Source of the DNA: Epiperipatus broadwayi
Taxonomy: Eukaryota > Onychophora > Udeonychophora > Euonychophora > Peripatidae
Assembly: GCA_028023455.1 (NCBI GenBank)
Contig: JAQFVV010006508.1
Coordinates: forward strand, 393,501-457,500
Direction: 5' to 3'
DNA: 64,000 bases
Shown here: positions 21,764 through 39,236 of the stretch, piece by piece
Layout of the letters: each line of letters starts with the position of its first letter
How positions within the stretch are numbered: position 1 is the stretch's first letter
Notes under the pieces: generated by a model
The model's input: the letters and a program-made list of their open reading frames with translations, nothing else
Told to the model about the DNA's origin: nothing
The model's database searches: none
Made by a program: the position numbers and the translations under genes

Positions 21764-24527
21764 AACCCCTCAACACCGATCACTATCACTAACAAATACC
21801 CGGGGGAGCCAATTCTATGGTTCATTGAATAAACTATCGAACTAATCTTATTTTAAAACTATCAATGAGGCTTTTAAATAAAGTTTCACCTTAGCCTAGC
21901 TCAGGTGAGGGATACGGAGGTCTATGAGGTGTAAAATGTACATTAGATGTGGGAGTACATATTATAACTAATACAAAATAAAACATCTATCAGATTTTAA
22001 AATAAATAAGAATTAATTGGTAAAATTATACCATCTAAAATTAACTAATTTTAGTCTATAATTCACCTCCTTCCATCATCCAATGTATTGAACAACCTCT
22101 ACCATATTAGAAAATGAAACTAATAACTAAAATATAATGTTTAATCACTGTGCTTTGTAGTAAGTTGGAATTAAATATAGAATAAACCTAACATTATTAA
22201 ACCTTTAATTATACATTAATCTAAACTAGTTAGCTGAATTTATTATTTAATCTGAATTAAAAATTGAAGATCTCAAAAAATTAACTTATGGCATGGCTTA
22301 ATCTAAAGTCCTCTTGTAACAACTACTATTTACTATTATGAAAATAATAATATAAACTAAGCAATAGCCTAACTAAATAATGGCATTTAGATAATGAAAG
22401 AAATCGGGCACATTTTGATTTTAATTCATCATCTAAACAATTACTAAATGATAAAACCGTTTTAGAAAATCAGTAAATAATTGACGTCTTATGTAGTGTT
22501 TGGATCAAGGAAATCAACATCATGATATCTGATATTTATTTTTAAATTAAATGAAAATACAATTATATCATATTAAATAAAATAAATGCGTAAGCAAGTG
22601 TGGAAATATGAAATACAAACGTATGTTTAAGAAGAATTCTGAATACAATTTTGAATAATAAAACATTTATTAACAAAATTTGTAAATAGTTAAGTAAACA
22701 TTTAATTTCTTTTTCATTGGTACAAGTATAAGTTTTGGATGCATTTAGCATCACTGGTTAAAGTTTACATAAGAATAGATAACACAATATAATCTTCTAA
22801 ATTTCAAGTCTGACACATTTCATGTATCAAAACATCCTGACAGATTTATGAAAAACATTATATTATTAACACTATGTAATGAAACAAAATAAAATCTTTA
22901 CACTTTATTGAAAAAATGGTTTTCATTTATCAGTCACTTCTGATAAACATATAGAATTGAAATAGTATAGCTTTAAACTTCAAATAATATACTACAAAAT
23001 TTTAGCCTATGTTCAACATCTTAGTTTTAGCACACTTAAATTATCAATTAGTTGATAAGTCTATGAAACCAACATATGGTCAAACATTTATATTCAATTA
23101 TAACATTACTTCAAATGCACATTAACTAAAAATAAAGTAAAAGGGGTTTGAAACCTAAGAATAATATCAAACTATATTTTGCAAAATAAAATAAATAACT
23201 CCATTAATTAAATATATTCTTATCAAACTATATCTTGCAAAATGAAATAAATAACTCCATTAATCAAATACATTATTATCAAACTATATCTTGCAAAATG
23301 AAATAAATAACTCCATTTATCAAATATATTCTGTCTTTGTAAAATTGAAATAAAGAATTCTATTAATTAACTATATTTTATTTTGCCAAAATAGAAATAA
23401 ATAATTATATTCATTAACTATGTTTTATCTTTGTCACAATAGAAATAAATAATTCTATTCATTAACTATGTTTTATCTTTTTGCTTGCTTACTCAATGAT
23501 GATTGACTATTATGAAAATTGACGAGGTGAAACTTAAATGGTAAATACAACATGATTTGAAATGATAATTAAAGTTATACATTAATGATGGATTTTTCTA
23601 TATCTTTCAAATTAACACTTTATGCATGAGTCTGTATTATGCTGTGTGTCATAGAATAATTAATTACTACTAATCAATCCAATTGGTTTACTTATGAACC
23701 TGTAATAAATCATAATATGGATGAAGACAATGGACAATCAAGCTTTAATTACTAACTTGACTACAGCTGTTTTATAAAAAAATCAATTCTGCTTTTATTA
23801 TTCTTTTTATCAATCAATTATCTGGCACATGGCTATACATATAAGATGAAAAAACATTCAATAAATACACAAGGATAAAATATTTTTACAATTCAAATCA
23901 TATAAATAACAACACAACTCCCAAGTCTACTTCTGAGACTGACTAAACTGGTGGAAATAAATTTAATCACCACATAATCAGGGAGATAATGGACATAGCT
24001 TCATATACTTTAATTCATAACATCAAGTATGAAAACTGGAGGATTCAATCTACTCCTATCAAATATTTCAATACACAGAAAGGGGAGAGATTATTCGATC
24101 CCATACACTACACTAGGCAATCCACCATATCAAATATTCAAATAAAAAGGGGTGAGATTACTCAATCTCATAAATACTATAAAACATTGCTAACTTTACT
24201 ACACATAGTTACAAAATACTTTTCCATTCAAGCATAATAAAGAACAATAACTCATACTGTAACAGTCAGAATCATCTATCCCACTAACACACTGCAGAAT
24301 TCAAACCCTAAACACAAAACTGAACACTCTGTGAAGGGTTGCCTTCTAGCAATACTAAGTTCGAATCTAAAGTCTAAATTCCACAGCACCACCTACATGA
24401 TAATGTCTCTGATGTTACTAATAATATATCCCTTTAACAATGCCTGGTGGTCAGAGAGAAACAAAGAGACTATACTAAAATAAGTTTGGGTTGCTAATTT
24501 ATGTCTATGGATGTACAAAAGAAATGT
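21761..24527 (+). mobile_element. Family R long non-coding repeat, plus-strand copy
   Basis: It is homologous by eye to the reverse complement of 35380-37771 over about 2.4 kb. Landmarks in the same order include the C/G-rich start (gggggagccaattctatgg), tagcctagctcagg...gaggtctat, attgaacaacctctac, gcatggcttaa, tttaattcatcatctaa, ttaatgatggattt, ggtttactyatgaa and caagcataataaagaa. Homology fades near 24300. The end shown is set where sequence meets (TA)n and is uncertain. It contains no credible ORF and holds a 57-bp minisatellite. The start tgtaac directly after (TA)n resembles the LTR-like starts at 52725 and 58535, so it may be a long LTR or a non-autonomous element. Confidence 0.75.
23160..23480 (+). 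repeat. Minisatellite of about 57 bp within family R
   Basis: About six units of the type tcaaactatatcttgcaaaa + tgaaataaataactccatta, becoming more diverged to the right. The inverted R copy has essentially one such unit (about 36290-36345), so the array expanded in this copy. Confidence 0.85.
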
Positions 24528-24530
24528 AGA

Positions 24531-24532
<2 letters not shown>

Positions 24533-24566
<34 letters not shown>

Positions 24567-24567
24567 A
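24533..24567. repeat. (TA)n-(TG)n microsatellite
   Basis: A short TA tract followed by about ten TG units. Confidence 0.9.
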
Positions 24568-25080
24568 GACATTGATAGCTATCAATAAAATAAAAGATCA
24601 AAATTAGTTTATAAAAGATATAAAATATTTATTTAGATAGAAAGAACTATATATAATGCCACTGTCTGCTTATATGAGACAGGAACACTGAATAAAATGG
24701 CTATTAGCATAACATTTCATAAAATTTACAAAAGATTGTTAATAATATATATTCTATCCCTTGGGATAATAGTATTATGATAATGTGCTTAAAAGATATG
24801 AGAACATGGGTGAGGTGCTTTGAGTAACTTTGAAGTTTATTAAAACATTTGAATATTAAGGTTTATAGAATATTTCTTGATTTAGAGAATAGCATGGACC
24901 AAAGCTTACTAAGCTATAAAATGGGGATGTGATCAAGCCATTTATTTTATAATTATAATTAAAGTAATATCGGTAGGTTGGTATTGCTAATAATGAATTT
25001 ATTAAAGAATGGAGGGTGTGATACATTTAAATCATGGATGTTTTATAACATTTATAAATAAAATAATGATAAATATTTGA
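24568..25080. other. AT-rich interval, nothing identified
   Basis: No recognisable feature. Confidence 0.4.
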
Positions 25081-26210
25081 AATGACTATGGAAGGTGTCT
25101 ATCCGCTGACCCATAGGAATGTGTTGTCATGGGCAGTCAAAGTCTGGACTCATCCAAAACATAGTGGCTGGGTGACGGCTGCATCTAATTCCCAGGTGTG
25201 ACATTCAAGTACATACTCTGCCTGGGAACCGTAGGAAGCGAAAAGGGAATGACTTGACCATTTAAAATCCTTGGAAAGAAAGAAGGTGGTCTTGATAACC
25301 AATTCATTTACCAGCAATACTAGACTAATGTATATGAAACATACAAAATGGATTCACTTAGATTGGCGAAATTCCCAGTCAAATTCCCAAAAATTTATTT
25401 AAAAGAGGTCTGCCCATTTTCGACATCAAATATGAAACTTTGTAATTAAAGTAGAATATTTTACACTAGGAAAATGCATGCTTGCGAGTTTGAAAATAAA
25501 GCATAGGTTTATTTACGCAATCATGCATTTGGAACACATTTAATCGTTGACCTCACACATACTCTCATATTAGGTTAAAATTGATAAAATATAGATTTTA
25601 AACTATATAATTATTACACATATTGACTAAGGTTAGAATAACCCTCGAACGAGTGAGTCGTGAGGTAATAAATGGAAACTATTATAAATTTAAGATGCCT
25701 TAATATCGGCATCTTGCTTTCAACAAGGAAATAACTTACTCAGTCAAAGTCTATTCTGACACACTATCATAATAAAAATAAAAGAAAAATTAATAAATAT
25801 AAAATATTAACCCAAGGATAGAGAGCCAAAATTATTGATTATATTAAAACATTATAAAAGAGTTCATGATAAAGTTAAATAAAATGGAAAAAAAAACAAT
25901 TTTAAATAGCTGTAGCATATTAGTTTTAGGAATCACAATAGCTCTTTGGTTAATGTGGGGTTACCTCTGGAGAAGCATTTGCAGGTAGATTGATGGTCAG
26001 CAGGCTTTCTATGATTCGGCAGCAAATTCTGGGATTGTTCATATTTTGGAAGCAGCAGCAGTTTCAGGGTAACTTATGTGATAGCTTTCGATGGTATAGA
26101 GCAGTGGCCGGCCATTCCCGAGGGGAAAATAGCCTTCTTGTTGGCTCTACTCCATCATTTAAAGTTATCAATTTTAAAAGTTGGGTGATTCATAGGTGAG
26201 AATATAGATA
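25081..26210. other. Two GC-richer patches of unknown origin
   Basis: 25090-25270 and 25990-26200 are clearly less AT-rich than their surroundings. The second has a 69-codon open frame (VAGHSRGENSLLVGSTPSFK) that I do not recognise. Either could be an unidentified repeat fragment or an isolated exon. There is no convincing pair of splice sites to decide. Confidence 0.35.
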
Positions 26211-26291
26211 CGGTAAATTGATTTGAAGACAAAAACTTGGTTTCAAATTTTAGTTTGCAGGCATGTATTTAAAAAATCTCAGGACAATTTA

Positions 26292-26418
26292 TTTTAGAAA
26301 TCTTGCTAGAATATTTGTAGAATGATATTACAATCACTAGAAAATTTGCTGGAATATTACTAAAAACATTTGCTGAAATATCACTAGAATATTTGCTGCA
26401 ATATTGCTCGAATGGAGA
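26292..26418 (+). repeat. Diverged minisatellite, about 24-bp unit
   Basis: Units of the type atttgctggaatattactag are repeated four to five times with substitutions. Confidence 0.7.
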
Positions 26419-29177
<2,759 letters not shown>

Positions 29178-30207
29178 TATCAAACTTTGTTAATAAAATG
29201 AATTTAAAAATGAACCTGTAGTGGAAGATTTTTCAGCAGTCTCCTATTCAATTAGCAGTTTGCAGCAGTACCTATAGAATTGTAAGTATCACTTTTTTAT
29301 ATATTTTTAAAACATTACCTCACATTTATTCTTCCAATAGTTGAAGGTTATTTGAAAGTTCAAAATTCAACAGACAGATACTTTCTCCTTCCATCACACT
29401 GAACATTTTAATTTATGCAAGAAGCTTTCTTGCCTTGAAAAAGAAAGAAAAGTGGGGAAAAAATATTTTGCCATTTGAATAAATAAAAAAAAATATTAAA
29501 TATTAAATTGAACTAAGAAATAAATATTCTGTATTTCCAAAGCAACAGAATAAAAACTAATGACAATTACTTTAACAAATAAAATATTTTCTAGTATAAT
29601 TATTGTTTAATAATTCACAAGTACAATCATCCATTAATTCACTTAAAATGTAATTAAGCTGGTTTTTAACACTATTATTTATGAAATTCAATATTTGGAT
29701 ATGATATATAATATTTGATGGTTTAATGGAGCATATGAATGAAAATGAAGTTGAATAATGATATTGACATACATGGATATTTACAAATAATGCACTACAA
29801 CTACCAAACTGATATGACTAAATAATTATGTTAATGATGATGAGTGAAACATATTTCACTGTTTATACTATAAATAAAAATATAAAAAGCAATTGAACTA
29901 GATAATCAATCAAATATACTGCTTTGTGAACAAATAAAACAAATTAGCATCAACACAAACTGAACTGACTATGTTTATGGTAAGCCACCCCTATCCTATC
30001 ATTAATTACACCCTAAAGTAAGATACTAAACATCGAATAATTTTTAAATTACATATACAAGTACTTTTGATTGTAGTTTTAAGTTATTAAAAAAAAAATA
30101 ATAAATTTCATATTATTTCATATTTTTTTAATAAGATGGTATCAGATATGACTAATATAGCATTACACAATATATAGGTAATATTTCTGGTGCCAAACCA
30201 GAAGGTC

Positions 30208-30210
<3 letters not shown>
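29178..30210. other. AT-rich interval, nothing identified
   Basis: No recognisable feature. Confidence 0.4.

Positions 30211-30300
<90 letters not shown>
30211..30300. repeat. (TA)n microsatellite, about 90 bp
   Basis: Pure TA. Confidence 0.95.
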
Positions 30301-30303
<3 letters not shown>

Positions 30304-31230
30304 TACTATCAAAAAAGTTTACAGTGATTATACAATAAATGCTCTAATCACATAAATTGTGCATGCAAGTGGAGAAATGTTGGATGCGTGAAATGCTTAA
30401 GTATAGTATAAATGATCATTTTTTAAAAAAATGTAATTTAATCATTGAATTTTAAATTAAATTGATTATTATTATACTATGATCAAGCTCACATTTGGTG
30501 AAGTATATTTTTAGGCAAGTTTGAACTTGTAATATAAATATAGATATTTCGATCATTAATTGTATAATTAAATACATATTACATCTATGATATAATATTT
30601 TTCATAATTTTATATATTGGGGAATTTGATACACATATTTGTCTCACATAATTAATTTTTATGGTGTTAGTCATTCCTTAGAATTAATATTATTATAAAG
30701 AATAAATATTAAAATGAGGATAGGCCAATACTGTATGGGATTTGATTTTATTTACTTAGGTTTTAACATAATTAAAATATTTTTTTAAAATCTAGAATGC
30801 CTCATGAAGCATTAAAATATTTTTTTAATGTTGTAATCTACATTTAATTAAAAAAAAAGCAAATAATTGTCAATATTATAATATTGCGATACACCATACA
30901 AAAAGAGTTATGATATAGATTTATGGTTTATTTGCAACATTTGTATAAAGGTTATAAGAACAAGTTAATATATGGATTATTCATTCATTCACACTATAGA
31001 GAGGTTTTTCCTGTGATGTGGCAAAAGGAGAAAGGGGGATTTATCTTCATCATCAATTTAATAGTGGTATCTAAATATAATTCTGGTACCTAATAAAAAG
31101 CACCTTTAGACTTGTTAGAATATAATTAGGACCATATTACCTGTAAATATATAAAGCTTATGCTAATACTTAAAATGGTTAGCTACAATAAACCAAATTA
31201 GGTAAGGCATGGGAGATAATTGGTATATCC

Positions 31231-31233
<3 letters not shown>
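30301..31233. other. AT-rich interval, nothing identified
   Basis: No recognisable feature. Confidence 0.4.

Positions 31234-31290
<57 letters not shown>
31234..31290. repeat. (TA)n microsatellite at the PLE-B truncation point
   Basis: The TA tract ends exactly at the first codons of the GIY-YIG fragment. Confidence 0.93.
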
Positions 31291-31292
<2 letters not shown>

Positions 31293-31625
31293 GTATCAAA
31301 TTTCATGTGGATGTCGGAAATTTTACATCGGTGAATCGAAATGTTCTGTGGAAAAAAAAACTGAAGGAGCATCAATAATTATATAATCGAATTAAAAAAT
31401 AATGTAAATAGTCAATTTAAAACAGCTTCAGTATTTTTGATCATGAAAAAACTTTTAATTATAAGTTTACATTTAATAGTAATGAAATAAAAATATTAAT
31501 GGAAGAAAGTAATCATAAAAAGAGGAAAATTAAAGAGGAAATATTAATTGATAAATATAATAATGATGCTATTAATAGGCAAAATGCAAATATGGCCATA
31601 CACAGTTTATGGAAATACATGTAAC
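31291..31625 (+). pseudogene. Penelope-like GIY-YIG endonuclease fragment (PLE-B)
   Basis: The fragment starts MYQISCGCRKFYIGESKCS, the GVYxIxC...YIGE core of the PLE nuclease, with both Tyr positions kept. At the A9 run near 31350 the frame must shift to continue as KKLKEHQ (the conserved Arg position reads Lys here or is lost, followed by the EH pair). Further on, NSNEIKILMEESNHKKRKIK then EEILID and NRQNANMAIHSLWK match the end of the domain (KIL..E....RRKIKE...I....N.......LW). The fragment begins exactly at the end of (TA)n, so it is 5'-truncated or spliced at that tract. The RT part is absent. The same C-terminal motif recurs on the minus strand at 32311-32520. Confidence 0.78.
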
Positions 31626-31729
31626 ATTAAGTTTAAAAATTTGAAATTCAGTTAAAGCTGATGAGGATTACCACATAATCAACAGTGCTACAAAATAATT
31701 TAGATTATAATATTGTATTTACCATTAAT

Positions 31730-31733
31730 TTTT

Positions 31734-31777
<44 letters not shown>

Positions 31778-31778
31778 A

Positions 31779-31831
<53 letters not shown>
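31730..31831. repeat. (TA)n palindrome with aatttttgt/acaaaaatt arms and second (TA)n
   Basis: aatttttgtttata, a TA tract, then tataaacaaaaatt, its reverse complement, followed by another TA tract to 31831. Confidence 0.88.
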
Positions 31832-31835
<4 letters not shown>

Positions 31836-32060
31836 TATTGTTACAATCGTTCCTGTCTAATAAATGGCATTATACATATATACAATGGTACAATAGATTT
31901 ATCAGATTAAATCTGCTAAGCTAAACCCATATAAATTAGACTAAACATTTTTTTTCTTACTACAAATAAGATTGTTGTTTGAAGTTTTCACTATTTATCT
32001 TATTATAACTCATTCTGTGCTGTATGTCACAAGTATTATAATATTTACAATTATATGCAG

Positions 32061-32173
<113 letters not shown>

Positions 32174-32176
32174 TAT

Positions 32177-35379
<3,203 letters not shown>

Positions 35380-37768
35380 TATAATAATGTTTGAATTGAA
35401 AGTAGAAATAATTTCATTCCCATCGGTTTCAGACAATGAATTATGCCAAGAGAAAAGGAAGGTTTAGAGATTTATTTAAGTGTGAATGTATTATTTCTTT
35501 ATTATGCTTAGATTGAAATGTATTTAGTGGCTATGCAGAATGAAATTATTTATGTTATATGGTATATTGTCAAGGATGGATATAATCTCTCCCTTAATTT
35601 ATTTGAGTATTTGACACAAGTGAATTATATAGTATATTGTCCATGATTGAGAAACCTCTCTCTTAGATTGTTGAAATATTTGTTAGAAGTAGATTTTATC
35701 CTCCAGAATTAGTAGTTGTATTTTATGAATTATAGTATTAGAAGCCAAGTAGTGTATTTCCCTTATTTTTGGTGTTGAGACCATGTTAACACCAATTTGT
35801 TTTAAATCTCAGAAGTTAGAATTGGAAGCTATTGTGTAATGTTATTTAAATGATTAGGGTTATGAAAGTCTTTTATCCCTCATATGGCCTATGGAATGTT
35901 TTCCATAATTTATTCAAAGGCAAATGTATGATAATTTGCTGATAAATAAGTAAAGTAAAGGTAGAATTGATTTTTTCTCACAGAACAGCTGAAGCAGAAT
36001 TAGTATTAAAGCTTGGTTGGCCATGAACATCATCCGTATTATGATATTTATCCCAATTTCATGAGTAAACCAATGTGATTTACTAATATTAATTATTTTA
36101 TAACAGATAGTGTAATTCAGACACATGCATAAATTATTAATTTGGAAAGTCATAGAGAAATCCATCATTAATGGGTAGCTTTTAATTATTATTCAAATCA
36201 TGTCATATTAATTATTTAGATTTTATACCATTAACTCTCATAATGTTTCATCCTCATTTGAATGAGCAAGCAAGAGAAAACAAAGTGTAGCTAATTAATA
36301 GAATTATTCATTTCATTTGCAAAGTATAGTTTGACTTCTTACACTTACTCTTAGATTTAAACTCCTCTAATATTATTTTGATGTGCATTTGAAGTAAAAT
36401 GCCAAGAACTTTAGTTTTACTTTATAATTTTAATGTCAGTGTTTAACAAAATTGTATTTTTCATGAGCATTTCAGAAGTGATTGATAGCTTGAGTGTATT
36501 GAAAGCAAAATACCAAATATAAAATAAATTTATATTTAATTATCTTGTAGTATTATAATGTTTCTGTGTCATATGTTTCTCAGAATTGACTGATATATTG
36601 AGCAAATTTTGCAAGTAAAATATCAAGAAGTTTAGTTTGTGAAATCATTTGAGTAATAGCATTATAATGTTTCTTTTATACATCTATCAGAATGCACTAG
36701 ATAGATGGCATATGTTAAAATAAAATACAGAAAGGTATCTTTAAGTTATTTGCTCTTATGTAGACCATTTGATCACTGATGTTAAAAACATCAAAAACAT
36801 ATATATGCATAAACTATAAAACCCAATGTTTTCTAAAATTATCGTGTAAATAAAATGTTTTATTTCTTTAAAGTTGTGTTCAGAATTCTTTTTTGACATG
36901 CATTTCTATTATACATTTCAACATATGCACACACATTTACATATATATAATATGATATGATTACACTATTCCATAATGTAATGATGAACATATCCATATC
37001 TGATGATGTTGCTTTTTTAATCCAGACACAGTATGAAATATTGATTATTTAATGATTCTCTGAAAATTTTATTATTCAGTTATTATTTAGATGATGAATT
37101 AAAATGAAAATACACCCTATTCCATTCATTATTTAACTACTACCATTTTTTCAGAATAATGCTTAATTTGAACCATTACTTTTATAATAGTAATTAGTAG
37201 TTGTTAGAAAGTATAGATTTAAAATTAAGCCATGCAATTAATCAATTCCCTGAGTTATTCACTTATTATTTTATATTATACATTAATTCAGTTGCTTATT
37301 TTAAATTATTGTAAAATTAAAGTTAAGTAATGTCATATTTTATTTTGTTATTTAGTTTTAACTTAGTTTACAATATGGTTAATCAGCATTACATCTTTAC
37401 TTTATTTATTTAATTTTCTCACACAGTAGAGGTTGTTCAATGCATGTACATGATGGGAGGAGAGAATGCATAGACTATAACTTGTCAATTTAAATGGTAA
37501 AAAATTTACCAATTTTAATTCTGTATTTTTTTTTAGAACTTAATAGATGTTTTGTTCCTATTAAACATAATGTTTCCTACCATATCTAACATACATATTA
37601 CATTATATAGACCTCTGTAGCCCCAACTGAGCTAAGTTAAGGTAGAACATCATTTTAAGGGCCTTTATTAATATTTTAAAAGGAGAATTGTTTTTTTTTT
37701 TTACCATAAAATTGGCCCCCCCCGGCGTTTGTTGATATGAAGGGGGGGGGGGGGGTGGGGGGGGGGAT

Positions 37769-37771
<3 letters not shown>
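35380..37771 (-). mobile_element. Family R long non-coding repeat, minus-strand copy
   Basis: This is the reverse-complement partner of 21761-24300. Read on the minus strand it starts at the (TA)n border with C-rich sequence, then gccaattttatgg, tagctcag...gaggtctat, attgaacaacctctac, gcatggcttaa and onward for about 2.4 kb. Divergence is moderate and spread evenly, which fits two independent old insertions rather than a recent inverted duplication. It lacks the 57-bp minisatellite expansion but has its own diverged repeats of roughly 115 bp at 36370-36770. No coding capacity is recognised. Confidence 0.75.
37714..37767. repeat. Extreme G/C homopolymer runs at the family R start
   Basis: A run of C at 37717-37724 and two G runs at about 37742-37766 broken by one T. 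The plus-strand R copy has only short C and G runs at the homologous place, so these expanded here or are sequencing artefacts. The G-rich strand could form a quadruplex. Confidence 0.85.

Positions 37772-37848
<77 letters not shown>
37772..37848. repeat. (TA)n microsatellite bordering family R
   Basis: About 76 bp of TA followed by a T run. Confidence 0.95.
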
Positions 37849-37855
<7 letters not shown>

Positions 37856-37934
37856 TTATTAAATTATTTAAAGGGGAGTGATAACCTCTTATTAAATAAA
37901 AACAAAACATGTGAAAAATATAAATGATAATCAA

Positions 37935-37981
37935 TAATCATACTTTGTGCTGAACCAACACTCATCGTTTGATCCAGATCA
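37935..37981 (-). repeat. Family S fragment
   Basis: The reverse complement (ctggatcaaacgatgagtgt then tggttcagcacaaagt) matches the family S core, whose consensus by eye is aaccaactgatgagtgctgg-tttagcatgaaat. Confidence 0.7.
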
Positions 37982-38098
<117 letters not shown>

Positions 38099-38234
38099 GT
38101 GTGCAGTATATATTATGATAGCAAATTTTCAAAACTCTAATGGACAAGCTCCAAACTTTTTTAAACTATAAAGCGTCAGTCCACAATATCATTGAAATTC
38201 CGATGACAGAACACTCAAAGTCATTGTGAATTAT

Positions 38235-38690
38235 TTAGTATGGGCAATATACTTGTATATGAATATTATATATTCAGCCTGTAATCCCCCCCCCTTCTTT
38301 GTATTTAAATGGACATGTTAAAGTCCAATCTGTTAGGTGTCAAAGTGAATTAAAATCAACATGAATATGATAATAATATTGGCATGTCTAAGATCTTTGA
38401 GTTTTCTATCATCAATTTTTAATGATGTAGATGGCACAAGAGTTTGAAGTTCAAGAAAATTAAAGTTTGTAGATTTTCTATCTTAATATAGACTGCACCA
38501 TGATTGTATATATGTGTGGATGATGATAATCTGAACCAAATGATGATTGCTGGGTTAGCATGAACTATGTATGATGGAGAACAGTTATCTTTTTCATACT
38601 TATGTGATCATGGGTATCAGTTGTATATGATTGAGGGCTTACTGTAGGGAGCTTATAAGTCTGTGTTCAAGTTCCTTCTATATATAATGT
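38235..38690 (+). mobile_element. Family S dispersed repeat, copy 1
   Basis: It is collinear with 48355-48820 over about 450 bp. Shared landmarks in order are atatacttgtat, tattcagcctgta, cttttctttatttaaatsgaca-like, aagtcaacatg, ataatattggcat, gaagattt.ctatt...aatataaact and atatgtgaccacgtgtatcag-like. It includes the S core (ctgggttagcatgaa). It is non-coding and of unknown mobility class. Confidence 0.75.
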
Positions 38691-39147
38691 TAATAAGAAG
38701 ATTGTACCAATATCAGAAATCTATCAATTAGTAATAATGGATAATCTTCCTGATACTAAATAAGTTTTTTTATAATACCAGTAGTAGATCTTTTATAGGG
38801 CTTATTTGGTATTAAAATAACAATCACAGAAAAATATCCACTGCCTTTTCCAGAATACTCACTCTTCTTTCTTATTATCAGTAAATAATAAAATATGCTT
38901 TTAAAAGAAGAACCAAATTTGTTGATATAATATATTACATGAAATGCCCAAAGTTTGTAATGATTGTAATTCTGCTCATTATATTTACAGCCATCTAGTC
39001 AGAATGGTTATATTTATTTGTATTAGTGATATCAAGTATTTGCTTCCTCATATTTTGTGTGTTGATTTAATTTATAATGTTACTTCAATATCCTGGAAAG
39101 TTGTCAGGATGGTCATGAACTTTTTTTTATTAATACATTAATTATTA
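38691..39147. other. AT-rich interval, nothing identified
   Basis: No recognisable feature. Confidence 0.35.
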
Positions 39148-39236
39148 CATGATCACCATTCATTATGCTTATGCAAGCTGTTTACACAAAGGCAAAACTC
39201 TCCATACTGTATGGGGAGTTTATCCTACATATAAAT
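39148..39236 (+). repeat. Short copy of the A/B/C repeat family
   Basis: acatgatcaccattcattat...ctgttta...aggcaaaactctccatac follows the order of unit B/C outer sections and the A start. It ends in a small palindrome, aaactcyccatactgtatgg-ggagttt. Confidence 0.6.

Noticed and set aside
23160-23480. CRISPR-like array of regular repeats
   Set aside because: Units are contiguous tandem copies without unique spacers, in a eukaryotic repeat.
23989-24237. 82-codon open frame in family R
   Set aside because: The homologous R copy does not keep the frame and no domain is visible.
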